NCBI GenBank assembly: GCA_032622095.1
Contig: CP136061.1
Coordinates: 170,629,107-170,693,106, forward strand
Direction: 5' to 3'
DNA length: 64,000 nt
DNA from: Siphonodentalium dalli
Lineage: Eukaryota > Mollusca > Scaphopoda > Gadilida > Siphonodentaliidae
Positions 1-13,702 of the stretch are shown piece after piece. A program made the position numbers and the translations under genes. The notes beneath the pieces are model-generated. The model had not been told where the DNA came from and did not search any database. It worked only from the letters and a program-made list of their open reading frames with translations. Numbering within the stretch: position 1 is the first letter of the stretch; the number at the start of each line of letters is the position of its first letter.

Positions 1-943
1 ACACACATATATAGGTATCCCCGCCACATACATATATAGGTATCCCCGCCACATACATATATAGGTCTCCCCGCCACATACATATATAGGTATCCCCGCC
101 ACATACATCTATAGGTCTCCCCACCACACACATATATAGGTATCCCCGCCACATACATATATAGGTCTCCCGCCACATACATATATAGGTATCCCCTCCA
201 CAGACATATATAGGTATCCTCACCACACACATATATAGGTATCCCCACCCCACCACATACATATATAGGTATCCCCGCCACATACATATATAGGTATCTC
301 CGCCACATACATATATAGGTCTCCCCGCCACATACATATATAGGTATCCCCGCCACATACATCTATAGTTCTCCCCACCACACACATATATAGGTATCCC
401 CGCCACATACATATATAGGTCTCCCGCCACATACATATATAGGTATCCCCTCCACAGACATATATAGGTATCCTCACCACACACATATATAGGTATCCCT
501 ACCACACACATATATAGGTCTCCCCGCCACACACATATATAGGTATCCTCACCACACACATATATAGGTATCCTCACCACATACATATATAGGTATCCCC
601 GCCACACACATATATAGGTATCCCCAACACACATATATAGGTCTCCCCACCACATACATATATAGGTATCCCCGCCACACACACATATATAGGTATTCCC
701 GCCACACACTTATATATGCATCACCACCACAAACATATATAGGTATCCCCACCACATACATATATAGGTATCCCCACCACATACATCTATATCTATCCCC
801 AACACACACATATATAGGTATCCCCACCACATACATATATAGGTATCCCGACCACATACATCTATATGTATCCCCACCACTCACATATATAGGTATCCCC
901 ACCACATACATCTATAGGTGTCCCCACCACACACATATATAGG
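1..943 (+). repeat. 25-bp satellite array, segment 1
   Basis: Head-to-tail copies of a 25-bp unit. The blocks on the + strand are CCCACCAC, ATACATATATA and GGTATC; a perfect example lies at 1926-1950. Units differ at a few recurring positions: A/G in CCACCAC against CCGCCAC, CATA/CACA, ATATATA/ATCTATA and GGTATC/GGTCTC. Occasional units are 23, 24 or about 30 bp long. The unit has eight C and two G on this strand, so the array is strongly strand-asymmetric. The segment runs off the left edge of the window. Nothing in it looks like a gene. Confidence 0.97.
935..943. repeat. Target-site duplication, left copy, of the LINE
   Basis: ATATATAGG of a satellite unit directly abuts the first LINE base at 944. 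The same nine bases occur at 1815-1823. Because the LINE tail is itself TA-rich, the exact right boundary is ambiguous by a few bases. Confidence 0.7.
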
Positions 944-1814
944 ATCGCACTCGCCTCCATTCCGGCCAACGAGTGGAGTTCGACAAGGCGGAGTTCTCAG
1001 TCCTTATTTGTTTAATGTGTACATAAATGGTATAAGTGAGAGGTTGAATGAAAGCGAGAGTGGATGTGTGATAGGTGGTAAGAGAGTAAACCATTTATGC
1101 TATGCTGATGACATGTGTCTACTTGCACCCTCTCTAGAGGGACTTCGTCGTCTCGTGAGAATATGTGAAGCCGAAGCTTTACCCATAAATTTGGTATATA
1201 ATTGCACAAAAACAGTAGGGATGGCGTTCATACCAAAATCCCTACGCCTCACGACCTTTCCAAAACTTTTTCTCATGGGTAGAGAACTTAAGTTTGTTCC
1301 CGCCTATAAATACCTTGGACATATTCTCAGAGACGATCTTATTGATGATGATGATATTATGAGGCAATATAGATCAATTTGTTCCCGTTCCAATATCCTC
1401 ATGAAAAAGTTTTACAAGTGTTCATTTGATGTAAAACGCCATCTTTTTCATGATTATATTTCATCATTATATTGTTGTACTCTGTGGGAAAATTTCACCC
1501 AGCGCAGTTACCGCAAATTAATTGTATGTTATAACAATGCCTATAGGAAGTTTATGGGGTATGAATGGAGATGTAGCGCAAGTGGGATGTATGTCAGGGA
1601 TGTTGTGAGTTCTGTTCCTATGTTGATAAGAAAGAGTGTGTATGGTCTGAGAGAACGTGTGACTGAATCTGAAAATACAATTTTGCATGCAATCATTAAT
1701 TCCGATTTATTTTATGAATCTTATCTTTTCAAACATTGGAAAGAAATTCTGTATTACATATAATTGATATCTCTATCATATGGGCCATTTGAGCCTGAAT
1801 TAAATAAACTATAT
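944..1814 (+). mobile_element. 5'-truncated LINE (non-LTR retrotransposon) inserted in the satellite
   Basis: This is 871 bp of non-satellite DNA inside the array. It starts abruptly within a reverse transcriptase coding region, runs through the stop codon at 1761-1763 and has a 3' tail of about 50 bp ending in an AT-rich stretch (TAAATAAACTATAT). The satellite 9-mer ATATATAGG occurs at 935-943 and again at 1815-1823. The satellite context at 2161-2215 joins the two flanks without the insert, so it is an empty-site paralogue. A 5' truncation with a target duplication of about 9 bp fits target-primed reverse transcription, as in LINEs. The endonuclease domain and the N-terminal RT blocks are missing, so this copy is dead. 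Confidence 0.88.
945..1763 (+). pseudogene. Reverse transcriptase C-terminal fragment of a LINE
   Basis: In a full-length element this protein copies the retrotransposon RNA into DNA at a nicked target. The visible part is about 272 codons with no internal stop. It opens near the conserved GVRQGGVLSP block (RT motif B) and continues with CYADDM, where the YADD catalytic box lies at 1101-1112 (motif C). It then shows a short NCTKT block and YKYLGHIL (thumb-proximal motif), followed by a C-terminal region of about 140 residues. An ATG at 918 lies in satellite DNA and is an accident of the insertion, not a real start. Everything upstream of motif B (fingers, first catalytic aspartate, endonuclease) is absent. 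The style of motifs B to the thumb resembles jockey/CR1/Rex-type animal LINEs. I am sure of non-LTR RT but not of the clade. The intact frame suggests a fairly recent insertion. Confidence 0.88.
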
Positions 1815-1823
1815 ATATATAGG
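1815..1823. repeat. Target-site duplication, right copy, of the LINE
   Basis: ATATATAGG re-enters the satellite and is followed by TATTCCCACC. The empty-site paralogue at 2161-2215 has this sequence once, in the same context. Confidence 0.7.
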
Positions 1824-4800
1824 TATTCCCACCACATACATATATAGGTATCCCCACCACACACATATAGGTATCCCCGCCACATACATATATAGGTATC
1901 CCCGCCACATACATATATAGGTATCCCCACCACATACATATATAGGTATCACCACCACAAACATATATAGGTATCCCCACCACATACATATATAGGTATC
2001 CCCACCACATACATCTATATGTATCCCCAACACACACATATATAGGTATCCCCACCCCACCACATACATATATAGGTATCCCCACCACATACATATATAG
2101 GTACCCCGACCACATACATCTATATGTATCCCCACCACTCACATATATAGGTATCCCCACCACATACATCTATAGGTGTCCCCACCACACACATATATAG
2201 GTATTCCCACCACATACATATATAGGTATCCCCACCACACACATATATATGTATCCCCACCACACACATCTATAGGTATCCCCGCCACACACATATATAG
2301 GTATCCCCACCACATACATATATAGGTATACCCACCACATACATATATAGGTATCCCCACCACACAAATATATAGGTATCCCCACCACATACATATATAG
2401 GTATCCCCGCCACACACATATATAGGTATCCCCAACACACACATATATAATTCTCCCCACCACATACATATATAGGTATCCCCGCCACACACATATATAG
2501 TTATTCCCGCCACACACATATATAGGTATCCCCACCACACACATATATAGGTATCCCCGCCACATACATATATAGGTCTCCCCGCCACATTCATATATAG
2601 GTATCCCCACCACACATCTATACGTATCCCCACCACATACATATATAGGACTCCCCGCCACATACATATATAGCTATCACCACCACATACATATATAGGT
2701 ATCCCCACCACATACATATATAGGTATCCCTACCACACACATATATAGGTATCCAAGCCACACACATATATAGGTATCCCCACCACATACATATATAGGT
2801 ATCCTCACCACACACATATATAGGTATCCCCGCAACATACATCTATAGGTCTCCCCGCTACACACATATATAGGTATCCCCGCCACATACATATATAGGT
2901 CTCCCCGCCACATACATATATAGGTCTCCCCGCCACATACATATATAGGTATCCCCGCCACATACATCTATAGGTCTCCCCACCACACACATATATAGGT
3001 ATCCCCGCCACATACATATATAGGTCTCCCGCCACATACATATATAGGTATCCCCTCCACAGACATATATAGGTATCCTCACCACACACATATATAGGTA
3101 TCCCTACCACACACATATATAGGTCTCCCCGCCACACACATATATAGGTATCCTCACCACACACATATATAGGTATCCTCACCACATACATATATAGGTA
3201 TCCCCGCCACACACATATATAGGTATCCCCAACACACATATATAGGTCTCCCCACCACATACATATATAGGTATCCCCGCCACACACATATATAGGTATT
3301 CCCGCCACACACTTATATATGCATCACCACCACACACATATATAGGTATCCCCGCCACATACATATATAGGTATCCCCACCACATACATATATAGGTATC
3401 ACCACCACAAACATATATAGGTATCCCCACCACATACATATATAGGTATCCCCACCACATACATCTATATGTATCCCCACCACACACATATATAGGTATC
3501 CCCGCCCCACCACATACATATATAGGTATCCCCACCACATACATATATAGGTATCCCCACCACACATATATAGGTATCCCCACCACATACATATATAGAT
3601 ATCCCCGCCACACACATATATAGGTATTCCCGCCACACACTTATATATGCATCACCACCACACACATATATAGGTATCCCCGCCACATACATATATAGGT
3701 ATCCCCACCACATACATATATAGGTATCACCACCACAAACATATATAGGTATCCCCACCACATACATATATAGGTATCCCCACCACATACATCTATATGT
3801 ATCCCCACCACACACATATATAGGTATACCCACCACATACATATATAGGTATCCCCACCACACACATATATAGGTATTCCCACCACATACATATATAGGT
3901 ATCCCCACCATACACATATATATGTATCCCCACCACACACATCTATAGGTATCCCCGCCACACACATATATAGGTATCCCCACCACATACATATATAGGT
4001 ATACCCACCACATACATATATAGGTATCCCCACCACACAAACATATAGGTATCCCCACCACATACATATATAGGTATCCCCGCCACACACATATATAGGT
4101 ATCCCCAACACACACATATATAAGTCTCCCCACCACATACATATATAGGTATCCCCGCCACACACATATATAGGTATCCCCGCCACACACATATATAGGT
4201 ATTCCGACCACACACATATATAGGTATCCCCGCCACATACATATATAGGTCTCCCCGCAACATACATATATAGGTATCCCCACCACACATCTATACGTAT
4301 CCCCACCACATACATATATAGGTCTCCCCGCCACATACATATATAGGTATCCCCACCACATACATATATAGGTATCACCACCACAAACATATATAGGTAT
4401 CCCCACCACATACATCTATATGTATCCCCACCACACACATATATAGGTATCCCCACCACATACATATATAGGTATCCCCACCACATACATATATAGGTAT
4501 CACCACCACATACATATATAGGTATCCCCATACACATATATAGGTATCCCCGCCACATACATATATAGGTATCCCCACCACATACATATATAGGTATCAC
4601 CACCACAAACATATATAGGTATCCCCACCACATACATATATAGGTATCCCCACCACATACATATATAGGTATCCCCACCACATACATATATAGGTATCCC
4701 CACCACATACATCTATAGGTATCCCCACCACATACATATATAGGTATCCCGATCACATACATATATAGGTATCCCCACCACATACATATATAGGTATCCC

Positions 4801-6830
4801 GACCACATACATCTATATGTATCCCCACCACTGACATATATAGGTATCCCCACCACATACATCTATAGGTGTCCCTCCACACACATATATAGGTATTCCC
4901 ACCACATACATATATAGGTATCCCCACCACACACATATATATGTATCCCCACCACACACATCTATAGGTATCCCCGCCACACACATATATAGGTATCCAC
5001 AACACATACATATATAGTTATACCCACCACATACATATATAGGTATCCCCACCACACAAATATATAGGTATCCCCACCACATACATGTATAGGTATCCCC
5101 GCCACACACATATATAGGTATCCCCAACACACACATATATAGGTATCCCCGCCACACACATATATAGGTATCCCCACCACACACATATATAGGTATCCCC
5201 GCCACATACATATATAGGTATCCCCACCACACACATATATAGGTATCCCCGCCACATACATATATAGGTCTCCCCGCCACATACATATATAGGTATCCCC
5301 ACCACACATCTATACGTATCCCCAACACATACATATATAGGTCTTCCCGCCACATACATATATAGGTATCACCACCACATACATATATAGGTATCCCCAC
5401 CACATACATATATAGGTATCCCTACCACACACATATATAGGTATCCAAGCCACACACATATATAGGTATCCCCACCACATACATATATAGGTATCCTCAC
5501 CACACACATATATAGGTATCCCCGCAACATACATCTATAGGTCTCCCCGCTACACACATATATAGGTATCCCCGCCACATACATATATAGGTATCTCCGC
5601 CACATACATATATAGGTCTCCCCGCCACATACATTTATAGGTATCCCCGCCACATACATCTATAGGTCTCCCCACCACACACATATATAGGTATCCCCGC
5701 CACATACATATTTAGGTATCCCCGCCACATACATATATAGGTATCCCCTCCACAGACATATATAGGTATCCTCACCACACACATATATAGGTATCCCTAC
5801 CACACACATATATAGGTCTCCCCGCCACACACATATATAGGTATCCTCACCACACACATATATAGGTATCCTCACCACATACATATATAGGTATCCCCGC
5901 CACACACATATATAGGTATCCCCAACACACATATATAGGTCTCCCCGCCACATACATATATAGGTATCCCCGCCACACACATATATAGGTATTCCCGCCA
6001 CACACTTATATATGCATCACCACCACACACATATATAGGTATCCCCGCCACATACATATATAGGTATCCCCACCACATACATATATAGGTATCACCACCA
6101 CAAACATATATAGGTATCCCCACCACATACATATATAGGTATCCCCACCACATACATCTATATGTATCCCCACCACACACATATATAGGTATCCCCACCC
6201 CACCACATACATATATAGGTATCCCCACCACATACATATATAGGTATCCCGACCACATACATCTATATGTATCCCCACCACTCACATATATAGGTATTCC
6301 CACCACATACATCTATAGGTGTCCCCACCACACACATATATAGGTATTCCCACCACATACATATATAGGTATCCCCACCACACACATATATATGTATCCC
6401 CACCACACACATCTATAGGTATCCCCGCCACACACATATATAGGTATCCCCACCACATACATATATAGGTATACCCACCACATACATATATAGGTATCCC
6501 CACCACACAAATATATAGGTATCCCCACCACATACATATATAGGTATCCCCGCCACACACATATATAGGTATCCCCAACACACACATATATAAGTCTCCC
6601 CACCACATACTTATATAGGTATCCCCGCCACACACATATATAGGTATCCCCGCCACACACATATATAGGTATCATCACCACACACATATATAGGTATCCC
6701 CGCCACATACATATATAGGTCTCCCCGCCACATACATATATAGGTATCCCACCACACATCTATACGTATCCCCACCACAAACATATATAGGTCTCCCCGC
6801 CACATACATATATAGGTATCCCCACCACAC

Positions 6831-6851
6831 ATCTAAACGTATCGTATAGAT
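6831..6851. repeat. Inverted-repeat marker inside the satellite, copy 1
   Basis: A 9-bp arm, a TAT spacer and a second 9-bp arm interrupt the normal unit. The arms here are ATCTAAACG and CGTATAGAT, with one mismatch. It marks the same position in successive higher-order repeats. Confidence 0.8.
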
Positions 6852-9704
6852 ACCCGCCACATACATATATAGGTATCCCCACCACATACATATATAGGTA
6901 TCACCACCACAAACATATATAGGTATCCCCACCACATACATCTATATGTATCCCCACCACACACATATATAGGTATCCCCACCACATACATATATAGGTA
7001 TCCCCACCACATACATATATAGGTATCACCACCACATACATATATAGGTATCCCCACACACATATATAGGTATCCCCGCCACATACATATATAGGTATCC
7101 CCACCACATACATATATAGGTATCCCCGCCACATACATATATAGGTATCCCCACCACATACATATATAGGTATCAACACCACAAACATATATAGGTATCC
7201 CCACCACATACATATATAGGTATCCCCACCACATACATCTATAGGTATCCCCACCACATACATAAATAGGTATCCCGACCACATACATATATAGGTATCC
7301 CCACCACAAACATATATAGGTATCCCCACCACATACATCTATATGTATCCCCACCACACACATATATAGGTATCCCCACCACATACATATATAGGTATCC
7401 CCACCACATACATATATAGGTATCACCACCACATACATATATAGGTATCCCCATACACATATATAGGTATCCCCGCCACATACATATATAGGTATCCCCA
7501 CCACATACATATATAGGTATCACCACCACAAACATATATAGGTATCCCCACCACATACATATATAGGTATCCCCACCACATACATCTATAGGTATCCCCA
7601 CCACATACATATATAGGTATCCCGACCACATACATATATAGGTATCCCCACCACATACATATATAGGTATCCCGACCACATACATCTATATGTATCCCCA
7701 CCACTCACATATATAGGTATCCCCACCACATACATCTATAGGTGTCCCTCCACACACATATATAGGTATTCCCACCACATACATATATAGGTATCCCCAC
7801 CACACACATATATATGTATCCCCACCACACACATCTATAGGTATCCCCGCCACACACATATATAGGTATCCACAACACATACATATATAGGTATACCCAC
7901 CACATACATATATAGGTATCCCCACCACACAAATATATAGGTATCCCCACCACATACATGTATAGGTATCCCCGCCACACACATATATAGGTATCCCCAA
8001 CACACACATATATAGGTATACCCGCCACACACATATATAGGTATCCCCACCACACACATATATAGGTATCCCCGCCACATACATATATAGGTATCCCCAC
8101 CACACACATATATAGGTATCCCCGCCACATACATATATAGGTCTCCCCGCCACATACATATATAGGTATCCCCACCACACATCTATACGTATCCCCAACA
8201 CATACATATATAGGTCTCCCCGCCACATACATATATAGGTATCACCACCACATACATATATAGGTATCCCCACCACATACATATATAGGTATCCCTACCA
8301 CACACATATATAGGTATCCAAGCCACACACATATATAGGTATCCCCACCACATACATATATAGGTATCCTCACCACACACATATATAGGTATCCCCGCAA
8401 CATACATCTATAGGTCTCCCCGCTACACACATATATAGGTATCCCCGCCACATACATATATAGGTATCTCCGCCACATACATATATAGGTCTCCCCGCCA
8501 CATACATTTATAGGTATCCCCGCCACATACATCTATAGGTCTCCCCACCACACACATATATAGGTATCCCCGCCACATACATATTTAGGTATCCCCGCCA
8601 CATACATATATAGGTATCCCCTCCACAGACATATATAGGTATCCTCACCACACACATATATAGGTATCCCTACCACACACATATATAGGTCTCCCCGCCA
8701 CACACATATATAGGTATCCTCACCACACACATATATAGGTATCCTCACCACATACATATATAGGTATCCCCGCCACACACATATATAGGTATCCCCAACA
8801 CACATATATAGGTCTCCCCACCACATACATATATAGGTATCCCCGCCACACACATATATAGGTATTCCCGCCACACACTTATATATGCATCACCACCACA
8901 CACATATATAGGTATCCCCGCCACATACATATATAGGTATCCCCACCACATACATATATAGGTATCACCACCACAAACATATATAGGTATCCCCACCACA
9001 TACATATATAGGTATCCCCACCACATACATATATATGTATCCCCACCACACACATATATAGGTATCCCCACCCCACCACATACATATATAGGTATCCCCA
9101 CCACATACATATATAGGTATCCCGACCACATACATCTATATGTATCCCCACCACTCACATATATAGGTATTCCCACCACATACATCTATAGGTGTCCCCA
9201 CCACACACATATATAGGTATTCCCACCACATACATATATAGGTATCCCCACCACACACATATATATGTATCCCCACCACACACATCTATAGGTATCCCCG
9301 CCACACACATATATAGGTATCCCCACCACATACATATATAGGTATACCCACCACATACATATATAGGTATCCCCACCACACAAATATATAGGTATCCCCA
9401 CCACATACATATATAGGTATCCCCGCCACACACATATATAGGTATCCCCAACACACACATATATAAGTCTCCCCACCACATACATATATAGGTATCCCCG
9501 CCACACACATATATAGGTATCCCCGCCACACACATATATAGGTATCATCACCTCACACATATATAGGTATCCCCGCCACATACATATATAGGTCTCCCCG
9601 CCACATACATATATAGGTATCCCCACCACACATCTATACGTATCCCCACCACAAACATATATAGGTCTCCCCGCCACATACATATATAGGTATCCCCACC
9701 ACAC

Positions 9705-9725
9705 ATCTATACGTATCGTATAGAT
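9705..9725. repeat. Inverted-repeat marker inside the satellite, copy 2
   Basis: The arms ATCTATACG and CGTATAGAT are perfectly complementary around TAT. It lies 2,874 bp from copy 1, matching the higher-order period. Confidence 0.82.
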
Positions 9726-12130
9726 ACCCGCCACATACATATATAGGTATCCCCACCACATACATATATAGGTATCACCACCACAAACATATATAGGTAT
9801 CCCCACCACATACATCTATATGTATCCCCACCACACACATATATAGGTATCCCCACCACATACATATATAGGTATCCCCACCACATACATATATAGGTAT
9901 CACCACCACATACATATATAGGTATCCCCACACACATATATAGGTATCCCCGCCACATACATATATAGGTATCCCCACCACATACATATATAGGTATCCC
10001 CGCCACATACATATATAGGTATCCCCACCACATACATATATAGGTATCAACACCACAAACATATATAGGTATCCCCACCACATACATATATAGGTATCCC
10101 CACCACATACATCTATAGGTATCCCCACCACATACATATATAGGTATCCCGACCACATACATATATAGGTATCCCCACCACATACATATATAGGTATCCC
10201 GACCACATACATCTATATGTATCCCCACCACTTACATATATAGGTATCCCCACCACATACATCTATAGGTGTCCCCACCACACACATATATAGGTATTCC
10301 CACCACATACATATATAGGTATCCCCACCACACACAAATATATGTATCCCCACCACACACATCTATAGGTATCCCCGCCACACACATATATAGGTATCCC
10401 CACCACATACATATATAGGTATACCCACCACATACATATATAGGTATCCCCACCACACAAATATATAGGTATCCCCACCACATACATATATAGGTATCCC
10501 CGCCACACACATATATAGGTATCCCCAACACACACATATATAAGTCTCCCCACCACATACATATATAGGTATCCCCGCCACACACATATATAGGTATCCC
10601 CGCCACACACATATATAGGTATCCCCACCACACACATATATAGGTATCCCCGCCACATACATATATAGGTCTCCCCGCCACATACATATATAGGTATCCC
10701 CACCACACATCTATACGTATCCCCACCACATACATATATAGGTCTCCCCGCCACATACATATATAGGTATCACCACCACATACATATATAGGTATCCCCA
10801 CCACATACATATATAGGTATCCATACCACACACATATATAGGTATCCAAGCCACACACATATATAGGTATCCCCACCACATACATATATAGGTATCCTCA
10901 CCACACACATATATAGGTATCCCCGCAACATACATCTATAGGTCTCCCCGCTACACACATATATAGGTATCCCCGCCACATACATATATAGGTATCTCCG
11001 CCACATACATATATAGGTCTCCCCGCCACATACATATATAGGTATCCCCGCCACATACATCTATAGGTCTCCCCACCACACACATATATAGGTATCCCCG
11101 CCACATACATATATAGGTCTCCCGCCACATACGTATATAGGTATCCCCTCCACAGACATATATAGGTATCCTCACCACACACATGTATAGGTATCCCTAC
11201 CACACACATATATAGGTCTCCCCGCCACACACATATATAGGTATCCTCACCACACACATATATAGGTATTCCCGCCACACACTTATATATGCATCACCAC
11301 CACACACATATATAGGTATCCCCACACACATATATAGGTATCCCCGCCACATACATATATAGGTATCCCCACCACATACACATATAGGTATCACCACCAC
11401 AAACATATATAGGTATCCCCACCACATACATATATAGGTATCACCACCACATACATCTATATGTATCCCCACCACACACATATATAGGTATCCCCACCCC
11501 ACCACATACATATATAGGTATCCCCACCACATACATATATAGGTATCCCCACCACATACATCTATATGTATCCCCACCACTCACATATATAGGTATCCCC
11601 ACCACACACATCTATAGGTTTCCCCACCACACACATATATAGGTATTCCCACCACATACATATATAGGTATCCCCACCACACACATATATATGTATCCCC
11701 ACCACACACATCTATAGGTATCCCCGCCACACACATATATAGGTATCCCCACCACATACATATATAGGTATACCCACCACATACATATATAGGTATCCCC
11801 ACCACACAAATATATAGGTATCCCCACCACATACATATATAGGTATCCCCGCCACACACATATATAGGTATCCCCAACACACACATATATAAGTCTCCCC
11901 ACCACATACATATATAGGTATCCCCGCCACACACATATATAGGTATCCCCGCCACACACATATATAGGTATCCCCACCTCACACATATATAGGTATCCCC
12001 GCCACATACATATATAGGTCTCCCCGCCACATACATATATAGGTATCCCCACCACACATCTATACGTATCCCCACCACATACATATATAGGTCTCCCCGC
12101 CACATACATATATAGGTATCCCCACCACAC

Positions 12131-12151
12131 ATCTATACGTATCGTATAGAT
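12131..12151. repeat. Inverted-repeat marker inside the satellite, copy 3
   Basis: Perfect arms as in copy 2. It lies within the first copy of the 1,551-bp duplication. Confidence 0.82.
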
Positions 12152-13681
12152 ACCCGCCACATACATATATATGTATCCCCACCACATACATATATAGGTA
12201 TCACCACCACAAACATATATAGGTATCCCCACCACATACATATATAGGTATCCCCACCACATACATCTATATGTATCTTCACCACACACATATATAGGTA
12301 TCCCCACCACATACATATATAGGTATCCCCACCACATACATATATAGGTATCCCGACCACATACATCTATATGTATCCCCACCACTCACATATATAGGTA
12401 TCCCCGCCACATACATCTATAGGTGTCCCCACCACACACATATATAGGTATTCCCACCACATACATATATAGGTATCCCCATCACACACATATATATGTA
12501 TCCCCACCACACACATCTATAGGTATCCCCACCACACACATATATAGGTATCCCCACCTCATACATATATAGGTATACCCACCACATACATATATAGGTA
12601 TCCCCACCACACAAATATATAGGTATCCCCGCCACATACATATATAGGTCTCCCCGCCACATACATATATAGGTATCCCCACCACACATCTATACGTATC
12701 TCCACCACATACATATATAGGTCTCCCCGCCACATACATATATAGGTATCCCCACCACACATCTATACGTACCCCCACCACACTCATATATAGGTCTCCT
12801 CACCACACAAATATATAGGTCTCCCCGCCACATACATCTATAGGTCTCACCACCACATACATATATAGGTATCACCACCACATACATATATAGGTATCCC
12901 CACCACATACATATATAGGTATCCCCACCACACACATATATAGGTATCCCCGCCACACACATATATAAGTATCCCCACCACATACATATATAGGTATCCT
13001 CACCACACACATATATAGGTCTCCCCACCACATACATATATAGGTCTCCCCACCGCACACATATATAGGTATCCCCGCCACATACATATATAGGTATCCC
13101 CACCACATACATCTATATGTATCCCCACCACTCACATATATAGGTATCCCCACCACACACATCTATAGGTTTCCCCACCACACACATATATAGGTATTCC
13201 CACCACATACATATATAGGTATCCCCACCACACACATATATATGTATCCCCACCACACACATCTATAGGTATCCCCGCCACACACATATATAGGTATCCC
13301 CACCACATACATATATAGGTATACCCACCACATACATATATAGGTATCCCCACCACACAAATATATAGGTATCCCCACCACATACATATATAGGTATCCC
13401 CGCCACACACATATATAGGTATCCCCAACACACACATATATAAGTCTCCCCACCACATACATATATAGGTATCCCCGCCACACACATATATAGGTATCCC
13501 CGCCACACACATATATAGGTATCCCCACCTCACACATATATAGGTATCCCCGCCACATACATATATAGGTCTCCCCGCCACATACATATATAGGTATCCC
13601 CACCACACATCTATACGTATCCCCACCACATACATATATAGGTCTCCCCGCCACATACATATATAGGTATCCCCACCACAC

Positions 13682-13702
13682 ATCTATACGTATCGTATAG
13701 AT
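13682..13702. repeat. Inverted-repeat marker inside the satellite, copy 4
   Basis: Perfect arms, exactly 1,551 bp from copy 3, in the second copy of the tandem duplication. Confidence 0.82.

Larger units (their letters stand above)
4740..10486 (+). repeat. Two adjacent copies of a 2,873-bp higher-order repeat
   Basis: The order of unit variants in about 4740-7612 is repeated at 7613-10486 with an offset of 2,873 bp, rising to 2,874 after a one-base difference near 6746. The match covers long runs of identical variant strings, for example 5310-6312 against 8183-9185. An older copy is visible upstream at an offset of 2,692 (2618-2967 against 5310-5659), and one downstream at 2,528 (8183-8532 against 10711-11060). 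Outer limits are approximate. Confidence 0.8.

Noticed and set aside
1-943. CRISPR array
   Set aside because: The repeats are directly adjacent with no spacers, the unit is degenerate, and the surrounding sequence is eukaryotic.
1926-1950. TATATAGG in each unit as promoters
   Set aside because: A TATA-like string every 25 bp is a consequence of the repeat, and no initiator or downstream gene accompanies any of them.
3641-5011. 456-codon minus-strand frame and dozens of similar frames over the satellite as genes
   Set aside because: They are a by-product of a stop-free repeat unit. The 25-bp period is not a multiple of three, indels are tolerated freely, neighbouring frames are equally open, and starts and ends follow random variants.
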